Part shown: piece after piece, positions 1 through 7,047 of the stretch
Position numbering within the stretch: the stretch's first letter is position 1
Layout: every line of letters begins with the position of its first letter
Assembly: GCA_016926135.1 (NCBI GenBank)
Contig: JAFGPH010000225.1
Location: forward strand, 1-7,140
Source: Deltaproteobacteria bacterium
Lineage (GTDB): Bacteria; Desulfobacterota; DSM-4660; Desulfatiglandales; HGW-15
Direction of reading: 5' to 3'
Length of the DNA stretch: 7,140 nucleotides
Notes under the pieces: model-generated
Seen by the model: the letters and a program-made list of their open reading frames with translations, nothing else
Told to the model about the DNA's origin: nothing
Databases searched by the model: none
Program-made: the position numbers and the translations under genes

Positions 1-34
1 CAAACGGAAGGAGCGAATTGACAGGGGTATAAAG

Positions 35-1000
35 GTGCTTTCCGAAGACATATCGGCCCTTCTGTCTTGGAGGGAGATGCTCTATCTTTCAGGTCCTCGG
101 CTCCTGCCTATTCTCGGCTTGATCGTGCTGCCCTTGCTATTACCGCCTTACTGGCAAAAGGTCCTGCTCTCGGTGGCCATCTTCTCATTGCTGGCCATGA
201 GCTGGGACATTCTCGGGCAGGCCGGAATGGTCTCCCTGGGCCAATCCCTCTTTTTTGGGGTGGGGGCGTATCTTGCCGGAATCATGAATCACAGGCTTGG
301 CTTGCCCGTGATCGTGACGATCCCGATAGCGACGATCACGGGTGGTTTGATTTGCACGGCTATTCTTGCGCCTGTGCTGAAATTGAGGGGGATCTATTTT
401 GCCATGGTCACCATGATTTTGCCGATGATGCTGGTGAGAATCATTGAGGCGACCAAGATTTTTGGCGGGACGGAGGGAATTAGCGGTCTGGAGCCAATTG
501 CGTCAAAATGGATTGAATTATACCTCGTTCTGGCTGTCGTAGTGGTTGTGCTTTTCGGCTTCAGAAGGTTGATGGGATCGGATTTTGGCCTGGTTTTGAA
601 AGGCATAAAAGACAATGACGTGTCCGTCTTAAGCAGCGGGTTCAATATTTTCTGGTACAAGATGTTTTGTTTATTCCTCTCGGCCTCGGTAGGGGCCTTT
701 GCCGGTGCATTCATGAGCCATACCTACATGGTTGTGGGAATGGCGATGTTTTCGCTGGAGTATTCAATGCTGCCCATCGGCGCGGCAGTGGTCGGGGGGG
801 TAGGGACTTTTGCCGGCTCCATGCTGGGGGCCTTCATTCTGGTGCCGCTCTCAGAGGTGTTACGGGGTCTTGGCGGACTTCGGGTAGCCTTGTATGGAAT
901 CTTCCTGCTGGTTTTTGTGGTTGCCTTGCCGGAAGGCATTTTTCATTACATCAAACAGAAGTACTTTCAGTTTGAGAGGCTGGTTGAGGTCGAAAGATGA
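35..1000 (+). CDS. livM: LivM-type permease of a branched-chain amino acid-family (HAAT) ABC importer
   Basis: This is an inner-membrane permease that would pair with a LivH partner to form the translocation pore. The 321-residue product has about eight hydrophobic segments, starting near residues 22-38 and ending near 283-300. LivM hallmarks are visible: GQAGMVSLGQ at 61-70 followed by FFGVGAY, LRGIYFAMVT at 117-126, GGTEGISGL at 144-152, the cytoplasmic coupling-loop region GLVLKGIKDND at 185-195, and GGVGTFAGSMLGA at 254-266. The length is normal for the family. The start chosen is GTG at 35, with AGGGG at 23-27 seven bases upstream. The same frame has no stop back to base 2, so a start left of the window cannot be excluded. 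In the other two frames short stops fall at 19-21 and 30-32, and either could end an upstream livH. The substrate is not readable: the neighbours (acyl-CoA synthetases, acyl-CoA dehydrogenase) suggest an organic acid, although the family is named for Leu/Ile/Val. Confidence 0.9.
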   Translation: MLSEDISALLSWREMLYLSGPRLLPILGLIVLPLLLPPYWQKVLLSVAIFSLLAMSWDILGQAGMVSLGQSLFFGVGAYLAGIMNHRLGLPVIVTIPIATITGGLICTAILAPVLKLRGIYFAMVTMILPMMLVRIIEATKIFGGTEGISGLEPIASKWIELYLVLAVVVVVLFGFRRLMGSDFGLVLKGIKDNDVSVLSSGFNIFWYKMFCLFLSASVGAFAGAFMSHTYMVVGMAMFSLEYSMLPIGAAVVGGVGTFAGSMLGAFILVPLSEVLRGLGGLRVALYGIFLLVFVVALPEGIFHYIKQKYFQFERLVEVER

Positions 1001-1752
1001 ATGCACCCTCGCTGCTCGAGATCTACAAGCTTTCGAAATCCTTTGGTGGCGTCAGGGCGGTGAACTCCATCAGTTTCAGTCTGAAACAGGGAGAGCTTCT
1101 GGGGATTATTGGACCTAACGGCTCAGGGAAGACCACCCTGGTGAATCTGATCACAGGTTTTGTCAGACCGACTTCGGGGAAAATAGTATTCAAATCCCGG
1201 GATATTACCAATTCTCCTGCGTTTGAGATCTCTCGGCTCGGAATCGCCAGAACTTTTCAGATGGTCAGGCCCTTCTATCAACTCCCGGCCTTCAAGAACA
1301 TTGTGGTCTCCCTCTATTCCCCAAGAGTGAAGCGGCTTTTGGGCGGGAAATACGGAGACCGCGACGCGGTAGCGCTGGATCTCCTGGAAGAGGTGGGTTT
1401 CGAAAGGGATTCTTTCGTGGCTTTCAAGGCGGCAAGCGTTCTTCCACAGGGTTACCTGAAGAAGCTGGAATTGGCGAAGGTGATGGCACTGCAACCTGAC
1501 ATCGTGATTCTGGACGAGCTCTTTTCAGGGTTGAGCCTTGCTGAGGTGGCGACGATCCTGCCGATCATTGAGAAGCTGAGAGTGGAAGGGAAGACGATCA
1601 TCATGATTGAACACAGGCTGAAAGAGCTTTTCAGAATAGCGGACAGAGTCATTGTCCTTAACTATGGTGAGAAGATTGCCGAGGGGGCGGGCAAAGAGGT
1701 TATGCAAAGCGAGGAAGTGAAGAAAGCCTATCTGGGAAGCGAGGTAGATTGA
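997..1752 (+). CDS. livG: LivG-type ATP-binding subunit with an atypical ABC signature
   Basis: This is a cytoplasmic ATPase subunit expected to pair with the LivF product and drive the LivM/LivH pore. Of 251 residues, Walker A is GPNGSGKT at 39-46, the Q-loop is Q88 in ARTFQ, Walker B is IVILDE at 169-174 with catalytic Glu174, and the H-loop is His206 in MIEH. The C-terminus has the usual AYLG ending (244-247). Two features are odd. The signature position, normally LSYGQ or LSGGQ, reads LPQGY at 149-153. The residue after Walker B is Leu175 where DEP is usual. From memory, some LivG relatives also carry DEV and altered signatures, so this may be a subfamily trait rather than decay; the reading frame and all other motifs are intact. 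The ATG overlaps the livM stop as ATGA, and GAGG at 986-989 serves as ribosome binding site, so translational coupling is likely. Confidence 0.9.
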   Translation: MNAPSLLEIYKLSKSFGGVRAVNSISFSLKQGELLGIIGPNGSGKTTLVNLITGFVRPTSGKIVFKSRDITNSPAFEISRLGIARTFQMVRPFYQLPAFKNIVVSLYSPRVKRLLGGKYGDRDAVALDLLEEVGFERDSFVAFKAASVLPQGYLKKLELAKVMALQPDIVILDELFSGLSLAEVATILPIIEKLRVEGKTIIMIEHRLKELFRIADRVIVLNYGEKIAEGAGKEVMQSEEVKKAYLGSEVD

Positions 1753-1753
1753 A

Positions 1754-2500
1754 GTGTTGGAAGTAAAAAATCTGATGGTGTTTTTCGAAAATGCCCTGGC
1801 TTTGAATGACTTCAGCATGAGGATCAACGAAGGCGAGATTGTCGGAGTCATCGGATCCAACAGCGCGGGAAAGACGACCTTGATGAATACAATCTCGGGT
1901 CTCATCGAGGATATGAGGATAAAGGAGCAAAGAAGAGGCGGCGAGCGAATTACTGTGTACGGGGAAGTTGTATTCAGAGGCGAAGACATTACGAAAACGA
2001 AGCCCTACGAGAGGGCCAAGAAAGGAATAGTCCTTGCCCGGGAAAGGCATCCGATCTTTGCGGATAGCGATGTGATGGAGAATCTGAGGATAGCCACCTA
2101 CCTGAGAAGATCATCTGAAGACAGGAAGAGCATAGAATCTGTGTTTCACCTCTTTCCGGCTTTGTCCCATTTGAAGAGCAGGAAAGCCGGGTTTTTGAGC
2201 GGCGGCGAGCAGCAGATGTTGTCCATTGGCATGGCTCTGATCGTAAAGCCCATCCTGCTCTTGCTGGATGAACCTCTTCTTGGGTTGAGCCCGCACATGC
2301 AATCTATCCTGGTGAAGGCCATCAAGAACCTGAAGGAGAGGGGAGAGAACACCATTCTGATCACCGAGCAATTTGCCCGGCCCGTGTTGCCCATATTGGA
2401 AAGAGGATTCGTCATCGAAAACGGCATGCTCACAATGACGGGCACAGGAAGTGAGCTGATAGACAATCCAGAGGTGAAAGCCGCTTATTTTGGAGTCTGA
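1754..2500 (+). CDS. livF: LivF-type ATP-binding subunit with an internal basic insertion
   Basis: This is the second cytoplasmic ATPase of the importer, partner of the LivG product. Its 248 residues carry Walker A GSNSAGKT at 34-41 (the usual GPNGAGKT with Ser at two positions, still matching GxxxxGKT), the signature LSGGEQQ at 148-154, Walker B ILLLLDEP at 167-174 with Glu173, and TEQ at 204-206, where LivF proteins normally have EQ instead of the H-loop His. The Q-loop region reads LARERHPIF at 94-102 in place of the common VPEGRxIF. Compared with the LivG product, about 14 extra, mostly charged residues lie between the Walker A helix and the next strand (roughly 51-70). The GTG start at 1754 lies one base after the livG stop, with GAGG at 1741-1744 upstream. 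TTG at 1757 is a less likely alternative. It ends just before the synthetase gene. Confidence 0.9.
   Translation: MLEVKNLMVFFENALALNDFSMRINEGEIVGVIGSNSAGKTTLMNTISGLIEDMRIKEQRRGGERITVYGEVVFRGEDITKTKPYERAKKGIVLARERHPIFADSDVMENLRIATYLRRSSEDRKSIESVFHLFPALSHLKSRKAGFLSGGEQQMLSIGMALIVKPILLLLDEPLLGLSPHMQSILVKAIKNLKERGENTILITEQFARPVLPILERGFVIENGMLTMTGTGSELIDNPEVKAAYFGV
2492..2495 (+). promoter_or_regulatory. Ribosome binding site that favours ATG 2505 for synthetase 1
   Basis: GGAG lies inside the last codons of livF, nine bases before ATG 2505. An in-frame TTG at 2490 overlaps this motif and has no comparable motif at a suitable distance. ATG 2505 is therefore the better start and implies coupling to livF translation. 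Confidence 0.55.
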
Positions 2501-2504
2501 ATTC

Positions 2505-4142
2505 ATGTCCGGCGATAAAAACATATTCGATGTGTTCAAGACAACGGCGGAAAAGCAAGGCGACAGAACGGCAATCATCTATCTGGGGACGAAGTATTCC
2601 TATCGCAGAGTGAAAGACCTGGCCGAGCGCTTCGCTTCCGCGATGCTGGATCAAGGGGTGCGACCTGGAGACAGAGTCATCATCTACATTCCGCATGGTA
2701 TCCAGTGGGTGGTTGTCTGGCTGGGTATTCAGAAAATAGGGGGGGTGTGCATTCCCATAACGCCCATTTTCACACCGTATGATCTCAAGTATATCGCCAA
2801 CGATAGCGATGCAAATGCAATCGTCTGTGCTGACACCAATTTCGGCTATGTGGCCAAGGTCTTGCCTGAAACCAGTATCAGGCGCATCTTCGTTGCCAGG
2901 ATTTCCGACTTTCTTCCTTGGTGGAAAAGACTCTGCGGCAGGGCCTTCGATGTGGTGCCGAAGGGGGAAATAAGTCATGGGGAGAATACCTCCTTACTGG
3001 GTGATCTATCGTCTGGAGGCAGAAGTTCGGAGAGCCTGTTCGCGCTGTGCCGAAATCAAGAAGTTATCGAAATCCTCTACACCGGGGGCACAACGAAGAG
3101 CCCAAAAGGCGTTCCCATCAATGTGGATCTCTTTCTGGCACAGTGTCGGTTGACCATGGAATCCCTTGTGCCTCTCTTTCCACCCGAAAAAAACGTTCTG
3201 ATGTGCGGCGTCCCACTGTTTCATATTCTGGGACAGAGTGTTGGTTTGGGGTTACTCCTGGGCGGGGGCGCGCTGATCCTCCATCCGAGGCCAACCCTTG
3301 ACGCTATATGTGTCTGCATCGAACGGTTCAAGGCGAAGTCCATGATAGGGGTTCCGGCCGTCTACAGGATGATACTGGAGCACAAAAGACTGGATCAGTA
3401 TGATCTTGGCTCCGTGGAATGCTGGATGTCGGCCGGGGACGTCATGCCGGTTGAAATTGAAAAGAGATTTCGTGAGAAATTTGGCAGACCCATTTATCAG
3501 GCTTATGGCACGACTGAAACCGGTGGCGGCATATCCATGTGTCCGGTGGGGATTGAGAGTCCCCCCAAGAGCGTAGGGAAGGTGTTTCCCGGGAAGAATG
3601 TCAGGGTTGTGGATTCTGTGACGCTGGAGGTTCTGGGGCCTGGAGAGACTGGGGAACTCCTGGTATCCTCACCCTACATGGTCACCGGCTACCTAAACAA
3701 ACCGGAGGAGACCCAGAAGGCCTTTATAGAGATGGATGGGGAAAGATGGTACCGGACGGGGGACATCGTCTATATCGACGAAAGGGGGTTCCTGTTTTTT
3801 GTTGATCGAACCGCCGATACGATAAAGCATAAAGGGTATCGAATTTCCTCGTCCGAGGTCGAAGCGACGCTGCAGGAGCATCCGGCTGTGATTGGCGCCT
3901 GCGTGGTGGGGGTCCCTGATCAAGCAGTAGGGGAAAGAATCAAGGCGTTCGTCGTCCTAAAAGAGGACATCAAGGGGATCACGGGGTATGACTTGATCAA
4001 ATGGTGCCGGGAGAGGCTGACTTCCTATAAGGTCCCGCAGTACATAGAGTTCCGCGATATGCTCCCCAAGTCGAAAGTCGGAAAACTGCTCAAGCGAGAA
4101 CTGAGGGTGGAAGGAATCAAACGTCTCGATCAAACATCATAG
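2505..4142 (+). CDS. Acyl-CoA synthetase 1 (AMP-forming, FadD-like)
   Basis: This is an adenylate-forming enzyme that converts a carboxylic acid, ATP and CoA to acyl-CoA, AMP and PPi through an acyl-adenylate. The 545-residue product has all core motifs: P-loop YTGGTTKSPKG at 192-202, VPLFHILG at 236-243, YGTTE at 334-338, YRTGD at 416-420, hinge-region KGYRISSSEVE at 443-453, and the C-terminal catalytic lysine Lys527 in KVGKLLKRE. YTGG rather than YTSG is typical of long-chain FadD-like enzymes. Lys198 replaces the usual Gly in TTGxPKG. A tryptophan- and basic-rich stretch (FLPWWKR at 136-142) occurs in the region before the P-loop; I recall similar stretches in archaeal and thermophile FadD-type enzymes. 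Acyl chain or ring specificity cannot be read from the sequence. ATG 2505 lies five bases after the livF stop and is preferred over TTG 2490, which would add five residues and overlap livF. Confidence 0.88.
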   Translation: MSGDKNIFDVFKTTAEKQGDRTAIIYLGTKYSYRRVKDLAERFASAMLDQGVRPGDRVIIYIPHGIQWVVVWLGIQKIGGVCIPITPIFTPYDLKYIANDSDANAIVCADTNFGYVAKVLPETSIRRIFVARISDFLPWWKRLCGRAFDVVPKGEISHGENTSLLGDLSSGGRSSESLFALCRNQEVIEILYTGGTTKSPKGVPINVDLFLAQCRLTMESLVPLFPPEKNVLMCGVPLFHILGQSVGLGLLLGGGALILHPRPTLDAICVCIERFKAKSMIGVPAVYRMILEHKRLDQYDLGSVECWMSAGDVMPVEIEKRFREKFGRPIYQAYGTTETGGGISMCPVGIESPPKSVGKVFPGKNVRVVDSVTLEVLGPGETGELLVSSPYMVTGYLNKPEETQKAFIEMDGERWYRTGDIVYIDERGFLFFVDRTADTIKHKGYRISSSEVEATLQEHPAVIGACVVGVPDQAVGERIKAFVVLKEDIKGITGYDLIKWCRERLTSYKVPQYIEFRDMLPKSKVGKLLKRELRVEGIKRLDQTS

Positions 4143-4187
4143 ATTGACAGCTCATTTCCCCAGACAGGAATTCACGGAAAAAGTCGC

Positions 4188-4192
4188 GGGAG
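4188..4192 (+). promoter_or_regulatory. Ribosome binding site that favours ATG 4198 for synthetase 2
   Basis: GGGAG stands five bases before ATG 4198. The longer frame opening at TTG 4144 has no ribosome binding motif just upstream; the nearest purine-rich run, GGAAGGA, is at 4108-4114, about 30 bases away. This supports the shorter protein. Confidence 0.55.
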
Positions 4193-4197
4193 TGTTC

Positions 4198-5772
4198 ATG
4201 CCGGGCTTACTGCTGAAGGAACTCGCACGGTATCCAGTCGGCACCTTTGCCGACATATTATATCGAAACTCGCTTCTCCACCGGGATCGTACGGCTTTTG
4301 TCTATGGCAGCCGCAGAATTACCTTCTCGGAGTATAACTCCAGGGTGAACCGGCTGATTCACGCCTTGCAGGGATTTGGCCTGAAAAAGGGGGATGTGGT
4401 CGGGATTCTGTCGTGGAACTGCCCCGAGTTTGCCGATTTCTATGGTTCGGCCATGAAGGGAGGGCTGATCGCGTCTCCCTTCAACCCCCGGCTGACGCAG
4501 GGGGAACTCGAATATGTCATCCGGTATTCCGAGGCCAAAGCCCTTTTCGTCGGACCTGAATTTCTGGAGATTGTGGAGCGCCTGAAGCCTCGACTCCCGA
4601 AGGTCAGATACTTCGTCTCCCTTGAAGGGGCCGCCCCGGGCATGTCAGAGCACCAGGAATTCCTCAAGACCGCCTCCAGTGAAGAGCCTCAGGTTTCGGT
4701 GGACGAAGATGACCCGGTTTGCATCATCTACACGAGCGGTACTACAGGGCTGCCGCGAGGCGCCCTATATAGTCACCGGCGTATGATGGAGGACACCAAA
4801 CAACTGATTATGGATCTGGTTCTGCGGCAGGGGGAGACCCATGTTCAGATTACCCCTCTGTTCCATATCGCAGGAAATGCCTTCTTCAGGGCATTCCTCT
4901 GCACCGGCGGGTGTAACGTGCTCATGAAATTCTTCGATCCTCATTCTGCGCTGCGGGCGATCCAGGATGAGCGGGCCACCCACATGATGTTCGTCCCTAC
5001 CCAGTTGGTCGCCATTCTGAACCTCCCTGACCTGGGTCAGTACGATCTCAGTTCCATGAAGATGATGTGGTATGGAGGGTCTCCCATGCCGCCGGAGATC
5101 CTCAGGCGTGGGATCGCCGCCTTCGGGCCGATCTTCGGCCAGGGCTACGGTCAGAGCGAAAGCGGACCCGGCATCTCTCATCTCTCCAGAGAAGATCACA
5201 GATTGCTGGACAAAGCGGACTCGGACCGCCGAAGACTGGCTTCCGCGGGGAGGCCGGACATGGGGGTGCAGGTCCGAATTGTGGATCGGGAAGGCGAGGA
5301 TGTGGAAGCGGAGAAGGTAGGAGAGATCCTCGTGAGGAGCAAACAGCTCATGATCGAATACTGGCAAGACCCCGAGGGTACGCTGGCAAAAACAAAAGGC
5401 GGTTGGCTTCACACCGGGGACATGGGTTTCTATGATCGGGACGGTTACATCTATATCGTCGACCGAAAGGCAGACATGATCATCACCGGCGGGGAGCATG
5501 TCTACCCGAGGGAAGTGGAGGACGTCCTCTACACCCACCCAGCGGTCCTAGAGGCTGCCGTGGTAGGGGTCCCGGACCCCTATTGGGTGGAAAGGGTCCA
5601 TGCGGTCGTGGTCAAGAGAGCGGGAGCCCAGACAACAGCCGAGGAAATCATGTTGCACTGCAAAGAGAACTTGGCGGGGTACAAGGCTCCAAAAACGATT
5701 GAGTTCCTCGATGTCATGCCCAAGAATGCGGCGGGCAAGATTATCAAGCGGGAATTCAAGAAACTCGTATGA
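4198..5772 (+). CDS. Acyl-CoA synthetase 2 (AMP-forming, class I adenylate-forming enzyme)
   Basis: This is a second acyl-CoA ligase, distinct from its neighbour. From ATG 4198 it is 524 residues; TTG 4144, two bases after the previous stop, would add 18 residues. Motifs (524 numbering) are P-loop YTSGTTGLPRG at 178-188, TPLFHIAG at 219-226, YGQSE at 317-321, HTGD at 405-408, the hinge-region ITGGEHVYPREVE at 429-441, and catalytic Lys514 in AAGKIIKRE. The ITGGExxYPxEVE form is common in medium-chain, aryl and other fatty acyl-CoA ligases, unlike the KGYRISSSEVE form in synthetase 1. Arg187 replaces the usual Lys of PKG. Opening words such as FADILYRNSLLHRDRTA fit the family N-terminus. The enzyme probably activates a different substrate, or a later intermediate, of the same pathway. 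The substrate is unknown. Confidence 0.88.
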   Translation: MPGLLLKELARYPVGTFADILYRNSLLHRDRTAFVYGSRRITFSEYNSRVNRLIHALQGFGLKKGDVVGILSWNCPEFADFYGSAMKGGLIASPFNPRLTQGELEYVIRYSEAKALFVGPEFLEIVERLKPRLPKVRYFVSLEGAAPGMSEHQEFLKTASSEEPQVSVDEDDPVCIIYTSGTTGLPRGALYSHRRMMEDTKQLIMDLVLRQGETHVQITPLFHIAGNAFFRAFLCTGGCNVLMKFFDPHSALRAIQDERATHMMFVPTQLVAILNLPDLGQYDLSSMKMMWYGGSPMPPEILRRGIAAFGPIFGQGYGQSESGPGISHLSREDHRLLDKADSDRRRLASAGRPDMGVQVRIVDREGEDVEAEKVGEILVRSKQLMIEYWQDPEGTLAKTKGGWLHTGDMGFYDRDGYIYIVDRKADMIITGGEHVYPREVEDVLYTHPAVLEAAVVGVPDPYWVERVHAVVVKRAGAQTTAEEIMLHCKENLAGYKAPKTIEFLDVMPKNAAGKIIKREFKKLV

Positions 5773-5809
5773 GGTAGCTCTGTATAGTCATCTGTGAGCG
5801 GGGGGGTGG

Positions 5810-6952
5810 ATGGACTTTTTTCTTACCAAAGAGCAGAACGATATCATCAAGGCCGCAAGGGAGTTTGCCCTGGGAGAATTCCGGGATCGTGCCCAGGAAA
5901 TGGACCGGGAGGAGCGGTTTGACCTTTCGATCTGGAAAAAGGCTTGTGAACTTGGTTTTGTGGGAATGTTCATCCGGGAAGCCTACGGGGGCACCGGCAT
6001 GGGTCTCCTGGCGTGCTGCCTCGTCATGGAGGAATTTTGGGCGGTGGATGCGGGCATGGGCCTAGCTGTCCTGTCTTCGGTGTTCGGCAGTGACATGATC
6101 GATCTTTTCGGCACAGAGGAGCAGAAGCGCAAGTATCTGCCAAGACTCGCAAGTGGCGAATGCTCCATGGGCACGGCGATCACCGAGCCTGATGCCGGCT
6201 CGGACACGAGCAGCGCGAATACGACCGCGGTCAGGGATGGCGAAGAGTATATCATCAATGGGTCGAAGATGTTCATCACGAACGGCAGCCTGGCGGACAT
6301 TATTCTGACCTTCTGCCAGACAGATCCCGACAACCCTGACAGGCACCGAAGGCACAGCTGGATCATCGTTGAAACCGGTCGGGCGGGATTCCAAGCGAAC
6401 AAATTGCGCGGGAAACTGGGCGTACGGGCGTGCGACACTGCCGAGTTATCCTATTCAAACGTTCGGGTGCCGTTCTCTAATCTTGTGGGAAAAGAAGGAG
6501 AGGGGTTTGCCCAGCTGATGAAGTTCTTTGATCTCAGCCGGATCATAGTCGCCGCACAGGGCGTCGGTATTGCCCGGGCCGCACTTGAGGAGGCGGTAAA
6601 GCACATCAAGAAGCGACACCAATTCGGTATGCCTTTGGCTGCCTTTCAAATCAATCAGTTCAAAATTGCTGAAATGGCCACCATGATTCGAGCCGCCCGG
6701 AATCTCTATTACGAGGCCGCCTGGAGCGTGGAACAGGGCAAACTTGACTCCTCGCTCATTGCCATGGCGAAATGGTTTGCCGGACAGACGGCGGTCAAAT
6801 GCGCAGATGAAGCCCTTCAGATGCACGGTGGGTATGGGTATCTCGACGAGCACAAAGTCCAGCGTATTTACAGAGACGCGAAGATCGTTGAAATCTATGA
6901 GGGCACCAAGGAGATAGAGAAGCTGATCATCGCGAGAACCGTGCTGCATTGA
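5810..6952 (+). CDS. Acyl-CoA dehydrogenase (FAD-dependent)
   Basis: This enzyme oxidises an acyl-CoA to the 2,3-enoyl-CoA with FAD and passes electrons to electron-transferring flavoprotein; no etf genes lie in the window. The 380-residue length is typical of soluble short- or medium-chain-type family members. The first family signature is perfect: AITEPDAGSD at 123-132. The second region reads ALQMHGGYGYL at 335-345. The catalytic base is Glu364 in EIYEGTKEIE, the position used by medium- and short-chain dehydrogenases. KRHQFGMPLAAFQ at 268-280 is the usual RxxFGxxLxxFQ segment. Nothing marks it as isovaleryl-, glutaryl- or cyclohexanecarboxyl-CoA specific. ATG 5810 follows the synthetase 2 stop by 37 bases. 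The only purine-rich leader is the G-run at 5800-5806 with the following TGG, a weak or unusual ribosome binding site. It closes the + strand operon. Confidence 0.93.
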   Translation: MDFFLTKEQNDIIKAAREFALGEFRDRAQEMDREERFDLSIWKKACELGFVGMFIREAYGGTGMGLLACCLVMEEFWAVDAGMGLAVLSSVFGSDMIDLFGTEEQKRKYLPRLASGECSMGTAITEPDAGSDTSSANTTAVRDGEEYIINGSKMFITNGSLADIILTFCQTDPDNPDRHRRHSWIIVETGRAGFQANKLRGKLGVRACDTAELSYSNVRVPFSNLVGKEGEGFAQLMKFFDLSRIIVAAQGVGIARAALEEAVKHIKKRHQFGMPLAAFQINQFKIAEMATMIRAARNLYYEAAWSVEQGKLDSSLIAMAKWFAGQTAVKCADEALQMHGGYGYLDEHKVQRIYRDAKIVEIYEGTKEIEKLIIARTVLH

Positions 6953-7047
6953 CATAGGCATGGGCAAAGACGATTGTTGCATTTCGACTCGGGTGGCGCC
7001 GAGGGTATCGATTGTGCCCCGATCCTGGCCGGAAATGCCTTGAGGGT
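6953..7047. other. Short intergenic stretch between convergent genes
   Basis: This follows the dehydrogenase stop. A 27-codon ATG frame (6960-7043) and a frame open on the + strand from the dehydrogenase stop to TAG 7100-7102 exist, but neither shows a ribosome binding site or a recognisable product. CTCGG...CCGAG near 6988-7004 could form a 5-bp stem but has no T-run, so I do not call it a terminator. The left arm of the inverted repeat listed separately lies here. Confidence 0.5.

Noticed and set aside
1441..1460. LivG signature LPQGY as evidence of a frameshift or pseudogene
   Set aside because: The frame is intact on both sides, with Walker B, Glu174 and His206 at the right spacing. Substitution, not decay, explains it.
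2430..2978. A 182-codon minus-strand frame across the livF/synthetase 1 junction
   Set aside because: It is antisense to two genes with clear family motifs and has no coherent domain of its own.
4765..5538. A 257-codon open frame on the minus strand inside synthetase 2
   Set aside because: It lies wholly opposite a well-supported adenylate-forming enzyme gene and its translation has no recognisable motif. It is a shadow of the coding bias.
5800..5806. Run of seven G just before the dehydrogenase start as a possible phase-variation tract
   Set aside because: Similar seven-G runs occur inside livM (794-800) and synthetase 1 (2739-2745), so such runs are ordinary here. Seven bases is short for slippage, and this one probably acts as a poor ribosome binding site.
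6455..6982. A 175-codon minus-strand frame opposite the dehydrogenase
   Set aside because: It overlaps the conserved catalytic part of the acyl-CoA dehydrogenase, and its product is low-complexity and unrecognised.
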